A stretch of 64,000 nt of DNA, taken from assembly GCA_031291055.1 (NCBI GenBank), contig JARLJU010000017.1, positions 1 to 64,000 on the forward strand, in the 5' to 3' direction. Below the pieces are notes generated by a model. That model made no database searches. It was not told where the DNA came from and saw only the letters and a list, made by a program, of their open reading frames with translations. The position numbers and the translations under genes were made by a program. Positions within the stretch are counted from its first letter, which is position 1. The number at the start of each line of letters is the position of its first letter. Positions 9,072 to 17,482 of this stretch are shown here, piece by piece. This DNA comes from Rudaea sp. Its GTDB lineage: Bacteria; Pseudomonadota; Gammaproteobacteria; Xanthomonadales; Rhodanobacteraceae.

Positions 9072-10553
9072 TCAGCCGGGAATTATCAATGTTCTGTCTT
9101 CATCAGAGTCCGGACCCTTTTTCCCCCGCTTTTGCCCCGCCAGCATGCGGTAGTAGACAAGGATATGCGGCTCCTGCTGTCCGACCTGAATCCACGCCAA
9201 GGCCTGTGACGTCGAATCCACCTGATCGTCGTATTTCCCCCGCGGAAACCGCATCAGCTCGTTGAGATAATCCGCCAGCCACGGCGCTTGTCTTGGCAAC
9301 AACACGCGGCTATTTTCAATCATGGCCGTTTGCGCGTGCATGCGTACGATTTTGTCCGTCTCGGGCACGTAGCGTTTGACCGCAGCAATATTTTCCTGCT
9401 GTAACTCCTGAATGAGCTGGATCCCCGACCCCTTGTCCTCGATCAGGATCGTGGTGGGCCGGTGCAATTGCCACTGCGCTATGACGGCGCGTTTCAATTC
9501 CGGGTAGTTCATCCGCTTGCGCAATACGTGTAGCAGGTAAGCGTCTTTGCCTTTGAGGCCCCAGGTCGTACAGGCGCTGTAATCGCTAAGCTCCGTCGCC
9601 TTGTTCGCCGTATCCCAGCTCTGCAGGACCCCGTCGAATTTCTCGGGCAAGGTGTCGTAGCGCGCGAACCACTTTTCCTTGATCATCCCGCCGCCCAACG
9701 GCATCGGGCGTTGCCCATACTGACCGGAAAAATGGTATTCGCCCATCGATTGCCGCAGGGAGTCCAATACAGCTTGCGGTTCCCGGTCGGGCTGCAACAC
9801 TTCGCCCGCGCGCCGAGAAAACCGCTTCATCCCGGCAGGCGTTTCGAACACGATGGATTCGTCCTGTTCGGCAATGGCCGGAAACGACAGTACTTCCCAG
9901 GGTTCCTGGCCCAGCACATGCCCGACCAGATCGTCCTCGTGCAACCGCTGCATAATAATGATGATCGCCGAGTCGACCTTGCTGTTGAGCCGGCTGTACA
10001 ACGTGTGGTCGAACCACTCGTTCACATGGCGCCGCTGGGTTTCCGACAACGCCTCCTCCGGCTTCAGGGGATCGTCGATAATAATGACGTCCGCGCCACG
10101 GCCCGTAAGCACCCCGCCCACCGAGGTGGATAGGCGCACGCCCTGCTGCGTAGTCATGAACTCGTTGACGGCATTCTTCTGCGCCGAAAGCCGCGTCGTG
10201 AACACATTCTTGTACCAGTCAGCCGCCATCACCGATCGACAGTCGCCGGCAAGCTTAAGGGCCAGTTCGGCCGCATAGCTGACGGTCAGGATCTGAGCAC
10301 TCGGATCCTGCCCCAGCCAAAAAGCGGGCAACGCAATCGAGGCGCACACCGATTTGAGCGAGCGCGGCGGCACATTGACGATCAGCCGCTTGATTTTGCC
10401 TTGCCGCACCGCATCCAGTTTTGCGCACAACACTTCCAGGTGCGCGCTCGGCACAAACGGTGCCGTGGGATTGAGCTGGGCAAAGGCACGTTGCACAAAG
10501 GTGTAGAAATCCACGTACAGCAGCAGGTTCAGTTCACGCCAGGTCAGGTTCAT
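9072..10553 (-). CDS. Phage terminase large subunit
   Basis: This 493-residue protein is a TerL-type DNA-packaging ATPase/nuclease. The ATPase half has a Walker A-like NVPPRSLKS at about residues 60-68 and Walker B VIIIDD at about 156-161. The C-terminal nuclease half includes the RNase H-like QSWDTANKATELSDYSA segment. The ATG is preceded by GAGGAG at proper spacing, and the gene overlaps the upstream DUF5681 gene by 20 bp. In phages TerL pumps DNA into the prohead and cuts it. No portal, capsid or tail gene is nearby, so this is either a phage remnant or part of a small recurring cassette with its two upstream partners. Confidence 0.85.
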   Translation of the reverse strand: MNLTWRELNLLLYVDFYTFVQRAFAQLNPTAPFVPSAHLEVLCAKLDAVRQGKIKRLIVNVPPRSLKSVCASIALPAFWLGQDPSAQILTVSYAAELALKLAGDCRSVMAADWYKNVFTTRLSAQKNAVNEFMTTQQGVRLSTSVGGVLTGRGADVIIIDDPLKPEEALSETQRRHVNEWFDHTLYSRLNSKVDSAIIIIMQRLHEDDLVGHVLGQEPWEVLSFPAIAEQDESIVFETPAGMKRFSRRAGEVLQPDREPQAVLDSLRQSMGEYHFSGQYGQRPMPLGGGMIKEKWFARYDTLPEKFDGVLQSWDTANKATELSDYSACTTWGLKGKDAYLLHVLRKRMNYPELKRAVIAQWQLHRPTTILIEDKGSGIQLIQELQQENIAAVKRYVPETDKIVRMHAQTAMIENSRVLLPRQAPWLADYLNELMRFPRGKYDDQVDSTSQALAWIQVGQQEPHILVYYRMLAGQKRGKKGPDSDEDRTLIIPG

Positions 10554-10941
10554 TGGGTGACTCCTCATTCAAGGTAGGAAGACGATTCATAAGCTGCTTG
10601 ACCACCGCGTGGTCGGCCTCGCTGAACAAATGAGCCGGGATTCCCGGCGCGGTCCCCTGCTCGGCCATCTGGAACACCGATACCAATAGCCGCACCGCGG
10701 CCAGATCGCCTTTGAGTGCCAGATTGGTGAGCTGCTTGCCGATGGCCTGAAGTTTCGTGATCTGTTTGAGTCTTCCGTTTTCCGTAACGGTGATGCGCTC
10801 GCGCGCAATCTTGGTGATCTCGGTCGAGAGGTTGGTCGAACCCTTGGGTCGTCCGCGCGGATTGCCGGACTGGCCCGGTCGATAGCGGCCACTCTCGGGC
10901 GGATGCCGATAGCCGATAGAGGGATCCAGGGGCTCAGTCAT
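10534..10941 (-). CDS. DUF5681-domain protein upstream of the terminase
   Basis: A 135-residue protein with the DUF5681 signature near its N-terminus (YRPGQSGNPRGRPKGS) followed by a helical segment. The family is commonly found just upstream of large terminase genes and may act as a small-terminase-like DNA recognition factor; that role is an inference. The chosen ATG has GAGGAG before it. It overlaps the methyltransferase gene by 8 bp and the terminase by 20 bp, so the three are translationally linked. Confidence 0.75.
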   Translation of the reverse strand: MTEPLDPSIGYRHPPESGRYRPGQSGNPRGRPKGSTNLSTEITKIARERITVTENGRLKQITKLQAIGKQLTNLALKGDLAAVRLLVSVFQMAEQGTAPGIPAHLFSEADHAVVKQLMNRLPTLNEESPNEPDLA

Positions 10942-12313
10942 GGTCGGCTCCTCGCGTGCTGGCCCGTTCATCGAATGACTGACCCGTCACGGCATGCACG
11001 GCGCGATCCCCCGTGTAGGCCTGCCAGCGGCGCACCGCGGCATCCACATACACAGGGTCAATTTCCATGGCGAAGGCAACCCGCCCTACCCGCTCGGCGG
11101 CGATGATCGTGGTACCGGAACCGACGAAGGGATCCAGGACAATGTCGCCGCGCCGCGAAGCATCCATGATCGCGTCGGCAATCAGTGCGACCGGCTTTAC
11201 CGTAGGGTGCAATGCCAGCAAATTGCCTTCATCGGTGGCACGGGAGAAGGAATTGGCGCTGGCATATTCCCAGATATTGGTGCGGTTTCTGCCGAACTGC
11301 CCCAGTTGCACATGGTTCTGGTGCGCCCCGTTGCCGGACTTCCAGACAAAGACCATCTCGTGCCGGCTTCGGTAGAAACTGCCCATGCCGCCGTTGTCTT
11401 TGACCCACACGCATACGTTCTTGAGCTCCGTATAGACGGAGTCGCCCGCCGCAGTCATCTCGCCCAGATGGCGCCAGTCGATAAAGACGTAGTGAAGGCT
11501 TCCATCGATCGAATGGTTCACCAAGTGAGAAAAGAAGCGCGTCAGAAAACCCGTAAATTCCGGCCTATTCATTTCACCGGATGCCATGGCAAATTCCCGG
11601 TGCACAATGGCGCCAAGGCCGCTAACGTTTCCGGCAATCGCCACGTTATACGGCGGATCGCAACAAACCATTGTTGCGCGTTTGCAATTCATCAGCGTCG
11701 TATAACTGGCGGGATCCAGCGCATCGGCACAGAGCAATCGATGTCGGCCAAGACGCCAAACATCTTCCGGCACCGTTACGGCCGGTCCCGGCATTGGCGC
11801 AGACAAACTATCGGCGGGGTCTGCCTTACGTGCGGGCGATTCGAATGATTGAATTCGGACGTCGATCTCACCCATATCAAAACCGGTCACGTCAAGTGAG
11901 AAATCCAGTTCTACCGACGACAGAATCTGGAAATGTTCTGCCAGTAACGCATCGTCCCAGGTCGCGATTTCGGTCAGGCGGTTGTCCGCAATCAAGAACG
12001 CCCTAGCTTGTACCGAGGTAAGGTGATCGACCGTGATGGTCGGCACCTCTTGAATGCCGAGCAGCTCTGAGGCCAAAATGCGGCCGTGACCGCACAGGAC
12101 TTTGAAATTGGCGTCGACGAGGATCGGGACAATCATTCCGAACGTGTCGATGCTGGCAGCAAGCTGACGAACCTGTTTCGGTGCGTGTTCGCGTGGATTC
12201 TTCGGATCCAGCAGGAGCGAAGTGATCGGACGATAGATCACCGACAAGTTCAAATGTGGAATAGTTGCTTTCTCTACTCCTGCACGGGCTAGTGAGTTTC
12301 TCGAACTGATCAT
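10934..12313 (-). CDS. ParB-domain DNA methyltransferase (beta-class)
   Basis: This 459-residue protein begins with a ParB/Sulfiredoxin-like domain at about 21-115 (LDPKNPREH, VLCGHGRILASELLG, ADNRL). An N4-cytosine/N6-adenine methyltransferase domain follows, with the catalytic DPPY motif at 219-222 before the SAM-binding motif DPFVGSGT at 394-401, the beta-class order. It has AAGGAG before its ATG and heads the operon with DUF5681 and terminase. Such fusions are frequent in phages and mobile elements, where they modify element DNA. No restriction enzyme gene is adjacent. A 14-bp perfect palindrome lies 17 bp upstream of the start. Confidence 0.88.
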   Translation of the reverse strand: MISSRNSLARAGVEKATIPHLNLSVIYRPITSLLLDPKNPREHAPKQVRQLAASIDTFGMIVPILVDANFKVLCGHGRILASELLGIQEVPTITVDHLTSVQARAFLIADNRLTEIATWDDALLAEHFQILSSVELDFSLDVTGFDMGEIDVRIQSFESPARKADPADSLSAPMPGPAVTVPEDVWRLGRHRLLCADALDPASYTTLMNCKRATMVCCDPPYNVAIAGNVSGLGAIVHREFAMASGEMNRPEFTGFLTRFFSHLVNHSIDGSLHYVFIDWRHLGEMTAAGDSVYTELKNVCVWVKDNGGMGSFYRSRHEMVFVWKSGNGAHQNHVQLGQFGRNRTNIWEYASANSFSRATDEGNLLALHPTVKPVALIADAIMDASRRGDIVLDPFVGSGTTIIAAERVGRVAFAMEIDPVYVDAAVRRWQAYTGDRAVHAVTGQSFDERASTRGADHD

Positions 12314-12329
12314 GTTCCACTCCTTTTGT

Positions 12330-12343
12330 ACGTAATATTACGT
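12330..12343. promoter_or_regulatory. Palindromic operator ACGTAATATTACGT
   Basis: A perfect 14-bp palindrome directly upstream of the ribosome site of the ParB-methyltransferase gene. A related site occurs upstream of the MerR-like gene at 12971: on the reverse strand both read GTAC, an AT-rich centre, then TACGTTC or TTACGTTC. The shared sequence at both promoters of the cassette suggests one regulator, plausibly the MerR-like protein itself. Confidence 0.55.
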
Positions 12344-12359
12344 TCTTATGGACAAAACT

Positions 12360-12953
12360 TTATTGCCTGCCACGCTTGACTTCTGGCGCTTCCTGCGCCC
12401 AAGCGACCAGCTCCAACACCATCCGCGTGATCGGCAAGAGCAATCGCGCTTCTTCACCCGGGTAGCGTTCGACTTGATCAAACAGCTGTGCGCCGGGCAC
12501 GGCGTTGTCGAAGGTCACTGTCTCGATCGCGCCCGTTGGCTCTCGATACCGGTCATGCATGCGCAAGAACCGATCAATCTTGAGCAACGCACGGGAATCA
12601 CCACGTTTCTTCACCCACGGCGCCGAAAGCGCGCCGTCCGGTTGCTCAAGATAAGCGTCCCGAAACGCCTGACGAAGATCGCGTCGATTGGGCACGATGT
12701 ACTCCGCGACGTCGGCCGGACGCATTCCACGGCGCAACCCAAACAATCCCACACCGCACTCGATCAGATGATCAAACGCGTAGATCAACGTATTTCCACG
12801 CCCCTGCCCTTGTTCTTTGGCGGTGAATGGAATACCCAACTGCCGCAAGTAGCGCAGTCGATCGATCGTTTCCTGCCTGGGTGTTTGACCCAAACTCACC
12901 GACCAGGCCACTTGGCCATGGGTCAACTGAAGGTGCGGAATCGTCGATGGCAT
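12360..12953 (-). CDS. MerR-like DNA-binding protein of the terminase cassette
   Basis: A 197-residue protein with GAGGA before its ATG. The N-terminal third (LGQTPRQETIDRLRYLRQLGIPF) resembles the winged helix of MerR-type regulators, and the segment GMRPADVAEYIVPNRRDLRQAF looks like a further DNA-binding helix pair. The rest is unrecognised. It lies upstream of the methyltransferase operon in the same orientation, separated by a region with a palindromic operator, and a related site is present before its own start. It probably regulates the cassette. Family assignment is tentative. Confidence 0.5.
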   Translation of the reverse strand: MPSTIPHLQLTHGQVAWSVSLGQTPRQETIDRLRYLRQLGIPFTAKEQGQGRGNTLIYAFDHLIECGVGLFGLRRGMRPADVAEYIVPNRRDLRQAFRDAYLEQPDGALSAPWVKKRGDSRALLKIDRFLRMHDRYREPTGAIETVTFDNAVPGAQLFDQVERYPGEEARLLLPITRMVLELVAWAQEAPEVKRGRQ

Positions 12954-12970
12954 GCCATCCTCAGAGATTT

Positions 12971-12986
12971 GAACGTAATTGTACTT
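12971..12986. promoter_or_regulatory. Second operator-like site before the MerR-like gene
   Basis: The site GAACGTAATTGTAC matches the flanks of the 12330 palindrome but is four bases shorter in the middle. It lies about 20 bp upstream of the start codon of the gene ending at 12953, overlapping an AT-rich promoter-like stretch. Confidence 0.4.
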
Positions 12987-13126
12987 TTAATATATCCCCA
13001 AAAAGACAACGGCGCAATGTCCGGCTTGCGTTGGCTGGCCGCCGCACTACGGCAACGGACTTCCACTGCTCGTGCTACTGGAAACAGAACGGACGTCGTA
13101 TGGGCCACACTCTCTTAGCTGCAAAT

Positions 13127-13166
13127 TGGCGATTTCGTCCGTCTGATTTGCGAATTCGCCAGGGGG
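13127..13166. repeat. Short TGGCGA/AATTCGCCA element end
   Basis: TGGCGATTTCG and CGAATTCGCCAGGG face each other about 13 bp apart, a further shortened copy of the TGGCGAATT-ended element. It marks the edge of the terminase cassette, between the MerR-like gene and the large TPR gene. Confidence 0.45.
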
Positions 13167-13183
13167 AAGGTTCTTAGCAAGAA

Positions 13184-16100
13184 TTATGTAGCGTTGTCAC
13201 TTTGGCGCAATTCGAATGGCGGGTGCTTCTTGAGCCACTCGGTAGCTTGGTCATGAATTTTCTTTGGCACCTGACTTGCCCATTCGGACCGCGGATCCAG
13301 GTAAAGCGCGACGGCTAACGCCTCTACGCGCTCTGGTTCATCCGAGCTCAGCCGAGCGACCAACGCATGGGCCCAGGCGTGTGTGGGTTCGATCTTGCGA
13401 TGCGCTCGCGCCCATTCGAGTGCACGCTGTCGATAAGCGTCGTCCTTTGTAAGATCGAAGAGTCCTGCGCAAATCTCTGCGTACTGGTATGACGTCGATA
13501 CAGGCCAGTTTCCAGTCGCTGGACGTTCGCGAAACGCGGTATCGAGTAGCGTGAGGGCAGCTTCCTTGTGACCATGCTCGGCCTCGAAGACAGCCTTCGC
13601 AAGATGGACGCCCCACTGGTTGGGCTGAGCCAGTTTTGAATCGAGATAGGTTTCCAAGGCGAGCTTGTCGCCACTGCGCGCCGCGGCGAGCGCGAAATAA
13701 GGCAGCACGAATCCCCATTCGTCGTTGGTTTCGATATCGTAATACGCTGCAAGCCGGTCAAACGCATTGACCGAGTCCTCGAAGCGCTCCTGCCTGAGTG
13801 CAAAATAGGCCTCAGCGAATAGTGCGTAACGATTCGGCACGACGAAATCCGCCGCCACCGGAGCGCGGCGCGCGCGACCAAAGTCGCTAGGCCCGACCCG
13901 ACGCACACGATCCGCGCCCAATGCGCCTCTAAACGACTTACCTCCTTGAATCGGCTTGACCAGGGATTCACCGCCGATCTTCACGACAAATTCCACAAAG
14001 TCGGATGATGGAACGCCACGATCTGTGAGCTGCTCCATCATGCTGTAGTTGACCACCGCTTGATCACCCGGCGGGCGACTGCCGCCCCGGGCTTCCTCGA
14101 CCACCCACTTTCGCAGGCCGGATTCGTCAATGTTGTCGCGCCGGTGGCCAATCATCGCCGCGATCCACGGTTGTGGGCCATCAAATCGCCTGATGAGCTG
14201 ACTGAATCCCGACCAAGCGTCAGCCGACTGGCCCGCTGCGAACAGCAGCTCGAGGTAGTCACGGTAGTCGCTCAATGCTTGGTAATGCCGTGCGCTCTCC
14301 AGGAATCCCAGCGTCGCTGTGGTGAAGTCACCGTCGAGTATGGCCAAGCGCGAGTGGGCTTGAACGCTCGCCTGAGACCCATTGTTGTAGTCGGCGGCGA
14401 TCTTCAAAAGCGGCCGCGCAGCGTCTATTGCGCCCCTGTAATACAAGGAATTGGCTATGTGCTCGGCATCATCGGAAAGCCCAACAGTGCGTCGTGCTTT
14501 GGCGTGAAAGGGTGGGAAGGACTGCACGAGCGTCGATGCTTGCGCGTATTCACCATGCTTCATGTAGATCTCGGCAAGCTTGTCGTACAGATTCCAATTG
14601 TCCGGATCAGCAGAGATAGCCGCACGGACGATCGAGGGATCGATCTGACCTTTTTCAGCTTTTTCGTCCAGGCGCAAGTCAGTCGCCGTGGCATCGCCGA
14701 CAAAGCGCTCGTCGAGTTCAGCAAGCAGATGTTGGCGCAGATCACCACTGGCTTGAGCCAGTAGAGTTTTCAAAGGTTCGATATCGCTGCTGCTGAATTC
14801 AAGGCGCTTTTCCAGCGTATCGGGAGTACCAGACCAAGATGCACGAATCGGATAGTCCTCGCAGTAGGCATTGCCCAATTTCTGCGCAGTCGGGTCGGCA
14901 GGCGGTTGAAGTAGATCCCAAAGCGCCGATGACGGTGCCTCTTCTTGTCCGGGGTCGGCAACGACGGCGATGCGCGCTGCCGTGCGGATGCGCTCGTTGA
15001 GCTCGTCGCGATTGGCCATGCCGCCATTTTCGAGCAACACGCGGTCAGCATAAGCTCGAGCCGCCTCTGCGGCGGGATTGCCGGCAAGCACCTCGTCATA
15101 GTGTTGTAGGAGATCCAATGCCTGTTGGGGGCGCCACTGGACAGCGGCATAAAATTCCACCCTGTCAACGAGGGCACGGTCGATTCGACCGTCATAAAGA
15201 TCCAGCACGTCCCAGCGCGTCGGCGTCAAACTAAACGGAGCGCAGCACCAATCGTGTGGGTTGGATTCGAGCAGCGCATGTACGTGTTTCGCGGCCAGCA
15301 GATCGTAGGTCGCCGGGTCGTCGAACTGGGCGATAACGGCCGTCCCTTTCATCAATTCCTGCAGTGATTGGCCTGGAATCGGAAAGACCGTATCAAGCGA
15401 GCGCTTCAACGCGAGCATATCGGGAACGATCCACATATCGTCATCAGCGAATCGAGCGGATACCAGGGCCGCCCACTCCGGACCCAAGACGCCCAGGATA
15501 TTGCTTGCGGTAGCATCGCCGTTGCGCTGATAGCCCAATTCCAGATCGTAGGTTTCCGTGGTCAGGAACAGGCGCTCCCAAGGTTCCTGCACTTTGTCGA
15601 CTGCTGCGTGTGCGGCAGGCAAATTGCCGTTGAGGACCGCGCGCAAACCGTCAGCCTCCGGTCCAGCGATATTCTTCAGGCGATCGAGTGCGTAAGGCCG
15701 CTCAAATAAGTGAAACAGGATGCGGGCGCGCATGCGCTGAACACCCGGATCATCTTCGGCGGCGTCTTCTAACAGCAGCCAAGCTTTGGCGAAGGCGCGT
15801 TCGCCCGCACGCGATTCTTTTCTGGGTGCAAGAATTCCCAGAAGCACCAGCCTGGCAGACTGGTCTAGCACGCTCGCCTTGTCGGCCCCGATGAGCGATT
15901 GCGGAGAAGCGGGAAGCTCAGCAGATAATCGCCCGGCTGACGTCTGTCGCGGCGAACGAGTATCGAGACCCACAGCGCCGAGCATGCGCGTGAGGTTTTT
16001 ATGTAACGCATCGAAAGGAGAAACGTCACTGCCGTAAGCGAGATCTTCAAAGCTCTTCTTGGCCACCAGTTTCAATTGAGGCGATGGTCCGCTGCCATCG

Positions 16101-16627
16101 AGCCGGTCAACACGTAAGGTGACACGCATGTGATTACTTCGATCATGGCCCGCGTAGGAGGTCACAATAGTCTTGGCTTTGAGTTCGGCGGCCAACGCGG
16201 TGACGTCGTCAGACGCATCGCGGCGCAATCCCTCACCCAGAGCGAGATCGATGAGATAGGGATCAGTCACGCAACCACTGTTTCCGGCCAACGCGAGCGC
16301 GATGTCGCCGGACATCAGATTGCGTGTCGCACGGTCGAACGCCTCTTCTTCTACTTGTACGGGGACGACGAGAGTGTCGCATTGCCATCCCTGCAGCACA
16401 TTCCGGTAGCGTTTGGTTCGCAGGGCAAGCCATTTCGAAAGCGAGAGCGGGTCAGGGCTAGCGGGTTGCGATGCAATATCGGGCAGCGGTTCGCCGTCAA
16501 CCTTGATTGCTTGCGTGATACTCCTTGCGGATTGCACGTCATCTTCATGGAAATATCGGAATGCCGCGACCCCAATTACCGAAATTAGGAGCAAGCCATA
16601 CAAGTACCAACGTGGAGCCAATTTCAT
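13184..16627 (-). CDS. Large membrane-anchored TPR-like protein
   Basis: A 1147-residue protein if translation starts at the ATG after GAGGG; a GTG 30 bases upstream is the alternative. One N-terminal hydrophobic helix (WYLYGLLLISVIGVAAF, about residues 7-24) anchors it, with the rest outside the cytoplasm. The sequence is mostly alpha-helical repeats with TPR character, clearest at the C-terminus (LTLLDTAFRERPATGNWP, ALEWARAHRKIEPTHAWAHALVARLSSDEPERVEAL). No enzymatic motif was found. Large periplasmic TPR proteins generally act as scaffolds. It stands alone after a hairpin-rich gap downstream of the RHS operon. Confidence 0.7.
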   Translation of the reverse strand: MKLAPRWYLYGLLLISVIGVAAFRYFHEDDVQSARSITQAIKVDGEPLPDIASQPASPDPLSLSKWLALRTKRYRNVLQGWQCDTLVVPVQVEEEAFDRATRNLMSGDIALALAGNSGCVTDPYLIDLALGEGLRRDASDDVTALAAELKAKTIVTSYAGHDRSNHMRVTLRVDRLDGSGPSPQLKLVAKKSFEDLAYGSDVSPFDALHKNLTRMLGAVGLDTRSPRQTSAGRLSAELPASPQSLIGADKASVLDQSARLVLLGILAPRKESRAGERAFAKAWLLLEDAAEDDPGVQRMRARILFHLFERPYALDRLKNIAGPEADGLRAVLNGNLPAAHAAVDKVQEPWERLFLTTETYDLELGYQRNGDATASNILGVLGPEWAALVSARFADDDMWIVPDMLALKRSLDTVFPIPGQSLQELMKGTAVIAQFDDPATYDLLAAKHVHALLESNPHDWCCAPFSLTPTRWDVLDLYDGRIDRALVDRVEFYAAVQWRPQQALDLLQHYDEVLAGNPAAEAARAYADRVLLENGGMANRDELNERIRTAARIAVVADPGQEEAPSSALWDLLQPPADPTAQKLGNAYCEDYPIRASWSGTPDTLEKRLEFSSSDIEPLKTLLAQASGDLRQHLLAELDERFVGDATATDLRLDEKAEKGQIDPSIVRAAISADPDNWNLYDKLAEIYMKHGEYAQASTLVQSFPPFHAKARRTVGLSDDAEHIANSLYYRGAIDAARPLLKIAADYNNGSQASVQAHSRLAILDGDFTTATLGFLESARHYQALSDYRDYLELLFAAGQSADAWSGFSQLIRRFDGPQPWIAAMIGHRRDNIDESGLRKWVVEEARGGSRPPGDQAVVNYSMMEQLTDRGVPSSDFVEFVVKIGGESLVKPIQGGKSFRGALGADRVRRVGPSDFGRARRAPVAADFVVPNRYALFAEAYFALRQERFEDSVNAFDRLAAYYDIETNDEWGFVLPYFALAAARSGDKLALETYLDSKLAQPNQWGVHLAKAVFEAEHGHKEAALTLLDTAFRERPATGNWPVSTSYQYAEICAGLFDLTKDDAYRQRALEWARAHRKIEPTHAWAHALVARLSSDEPERVEALAVALYLDPRSEWASQVPKKIHDQATEWLKKHPPFELRQSDNAT

Positions 16628-16876
16628 TCTCAACCCTCGATTTGCGGCGATAGTCACCTGAGGACACGGCTTCTATCAGATTGCTACACCGGCTTAGGTC
16701 AGATGCAAAGGGTAAGCCGGTTCGATGTAAGTTTCGCCACGCTGGGGATTGCGCCACGACAAGAACGCGAGATGGCCATGGGCACGTCACAAGTACACTT
16801 TTATCTTGTTCGGCTAATAAATCGAGTCTAACCCCATTGATTTTTTAACTCGCATCGCTGTGCGGTTTGGCGCCAT

Positions 16877-16908
16877 CGCGGAACCGCTCTCAAAAGCGCG
16901 GTTCCGCG
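16877..16908. terminator. Strong stem-loop between RHS operon and TPR gene
   Basis: CGCGGAACCGC and GCGGTTCCGCG form a perfect 11-bp stem with a 10-base loop. No T run follows on either strand, so intrinsic termination is uncertain; it may act as an mRNA-stabilising or boundary hairpin in the 402-bp gap. The same gap holds two copies of TTTTATCTTGTT at about 16799 and 16956. Confidence 0.4.
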
Positions 16909-17029
16909 GAATCCCTTGTGCCATAAGGCTTGCAGCCCTCCGCGGAACACACCCTTTTATCTTGTTGTGCCGTTGAAGTGCCATCAGCAATAGGTCAGGG
17001 GATCAACACTGATGCCTCACGTATCCAGA

Positions 17030-17482
17030 TCAATCTGCGGTTACTTTACTGACCAAAGCCCCTTTGGGAAGATTCAGACAAGCCTCGATATCGAATAAGA
17101 CTCGCAACGGCAAAGTACCAATGAACCTTGGGTCGCTCTCTAATTGCTCTACAGTTTTGATATCAAATCCAATGTGCTCAGCGAGCTCGTTCTGTGAAAT
17201 ATTCTTAGCACAGCGAGCGTGCTCGATGACATCACTTGCCCCAAGACTCTTTGACCCTGTGAATTCACCAGGTCGAATAGCTAGAAGGTCCAGCATATTC
17301 AGACCTAATTTTTCGCAAAGTCGCACGGCGGTGCCAGATGGTAAAGTCGTTTCGAACTCCTCTTCATGTTGTTCAACATCGCCATACCACTCAATTGGCA
17401 ACGCCAAATAGTCAGCAACATGAGTGTCCGTCAAACCGAGATTGACGCGCTTCTCCTTAATAGCCTTCGCGATCGATTTCAT
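17030..17482 (-). CDS. XRE-like DNA-binding protein overlapping the RHS stop codon
   Basis: Starting at ATG 17482, whose ATGA overlaps the RHS stop by 4 bp, this gives a 150-residue protein with two helix-turn-helix-like halves. The N-terminal half runs KSIAKAIKEKRVNLGLTDTHVADYLALP; the C-terminal half IEHARCAKNISQNELAEHIGFDIKTVEQLES is an XRE-type domain. The tight overlap implies translational coupling with the RHS protein. Genes in this position after RHS proteins usually encode immunity proteins; a DNA-binding fold here is unusual. It could be a regulator of the operon instead, or an immunity protein built on an HTH scaffold. Confidence 0.65.
   Translation of the reverse strand: MKSIAKAIKEKRVNLGLTDTHVADYLALPIEWYGDVEQHEEEFETTLPSGTAVRLCEKLGLNMLDLLAIRPGEFTGSKSLGASDVIEHARCAKNISQNELAEHIGFDIKTVEQLESDPRFIGTLPLRVLFDIEACLNLPKGALVSKVTAD

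Noticed and set aside
10994-11848. A 284-codon forward frame inside the methyltransferase gene
   Set aside because: It is antisense to a gene with both catalytic motifs and a good ribosome site.
9072-12313. A full prophage
   Set aside because: Only terminase, DUF5681 and a methyltransferase are present. No portal, capsid, tail, lysis or intact integrase gene is nearby.
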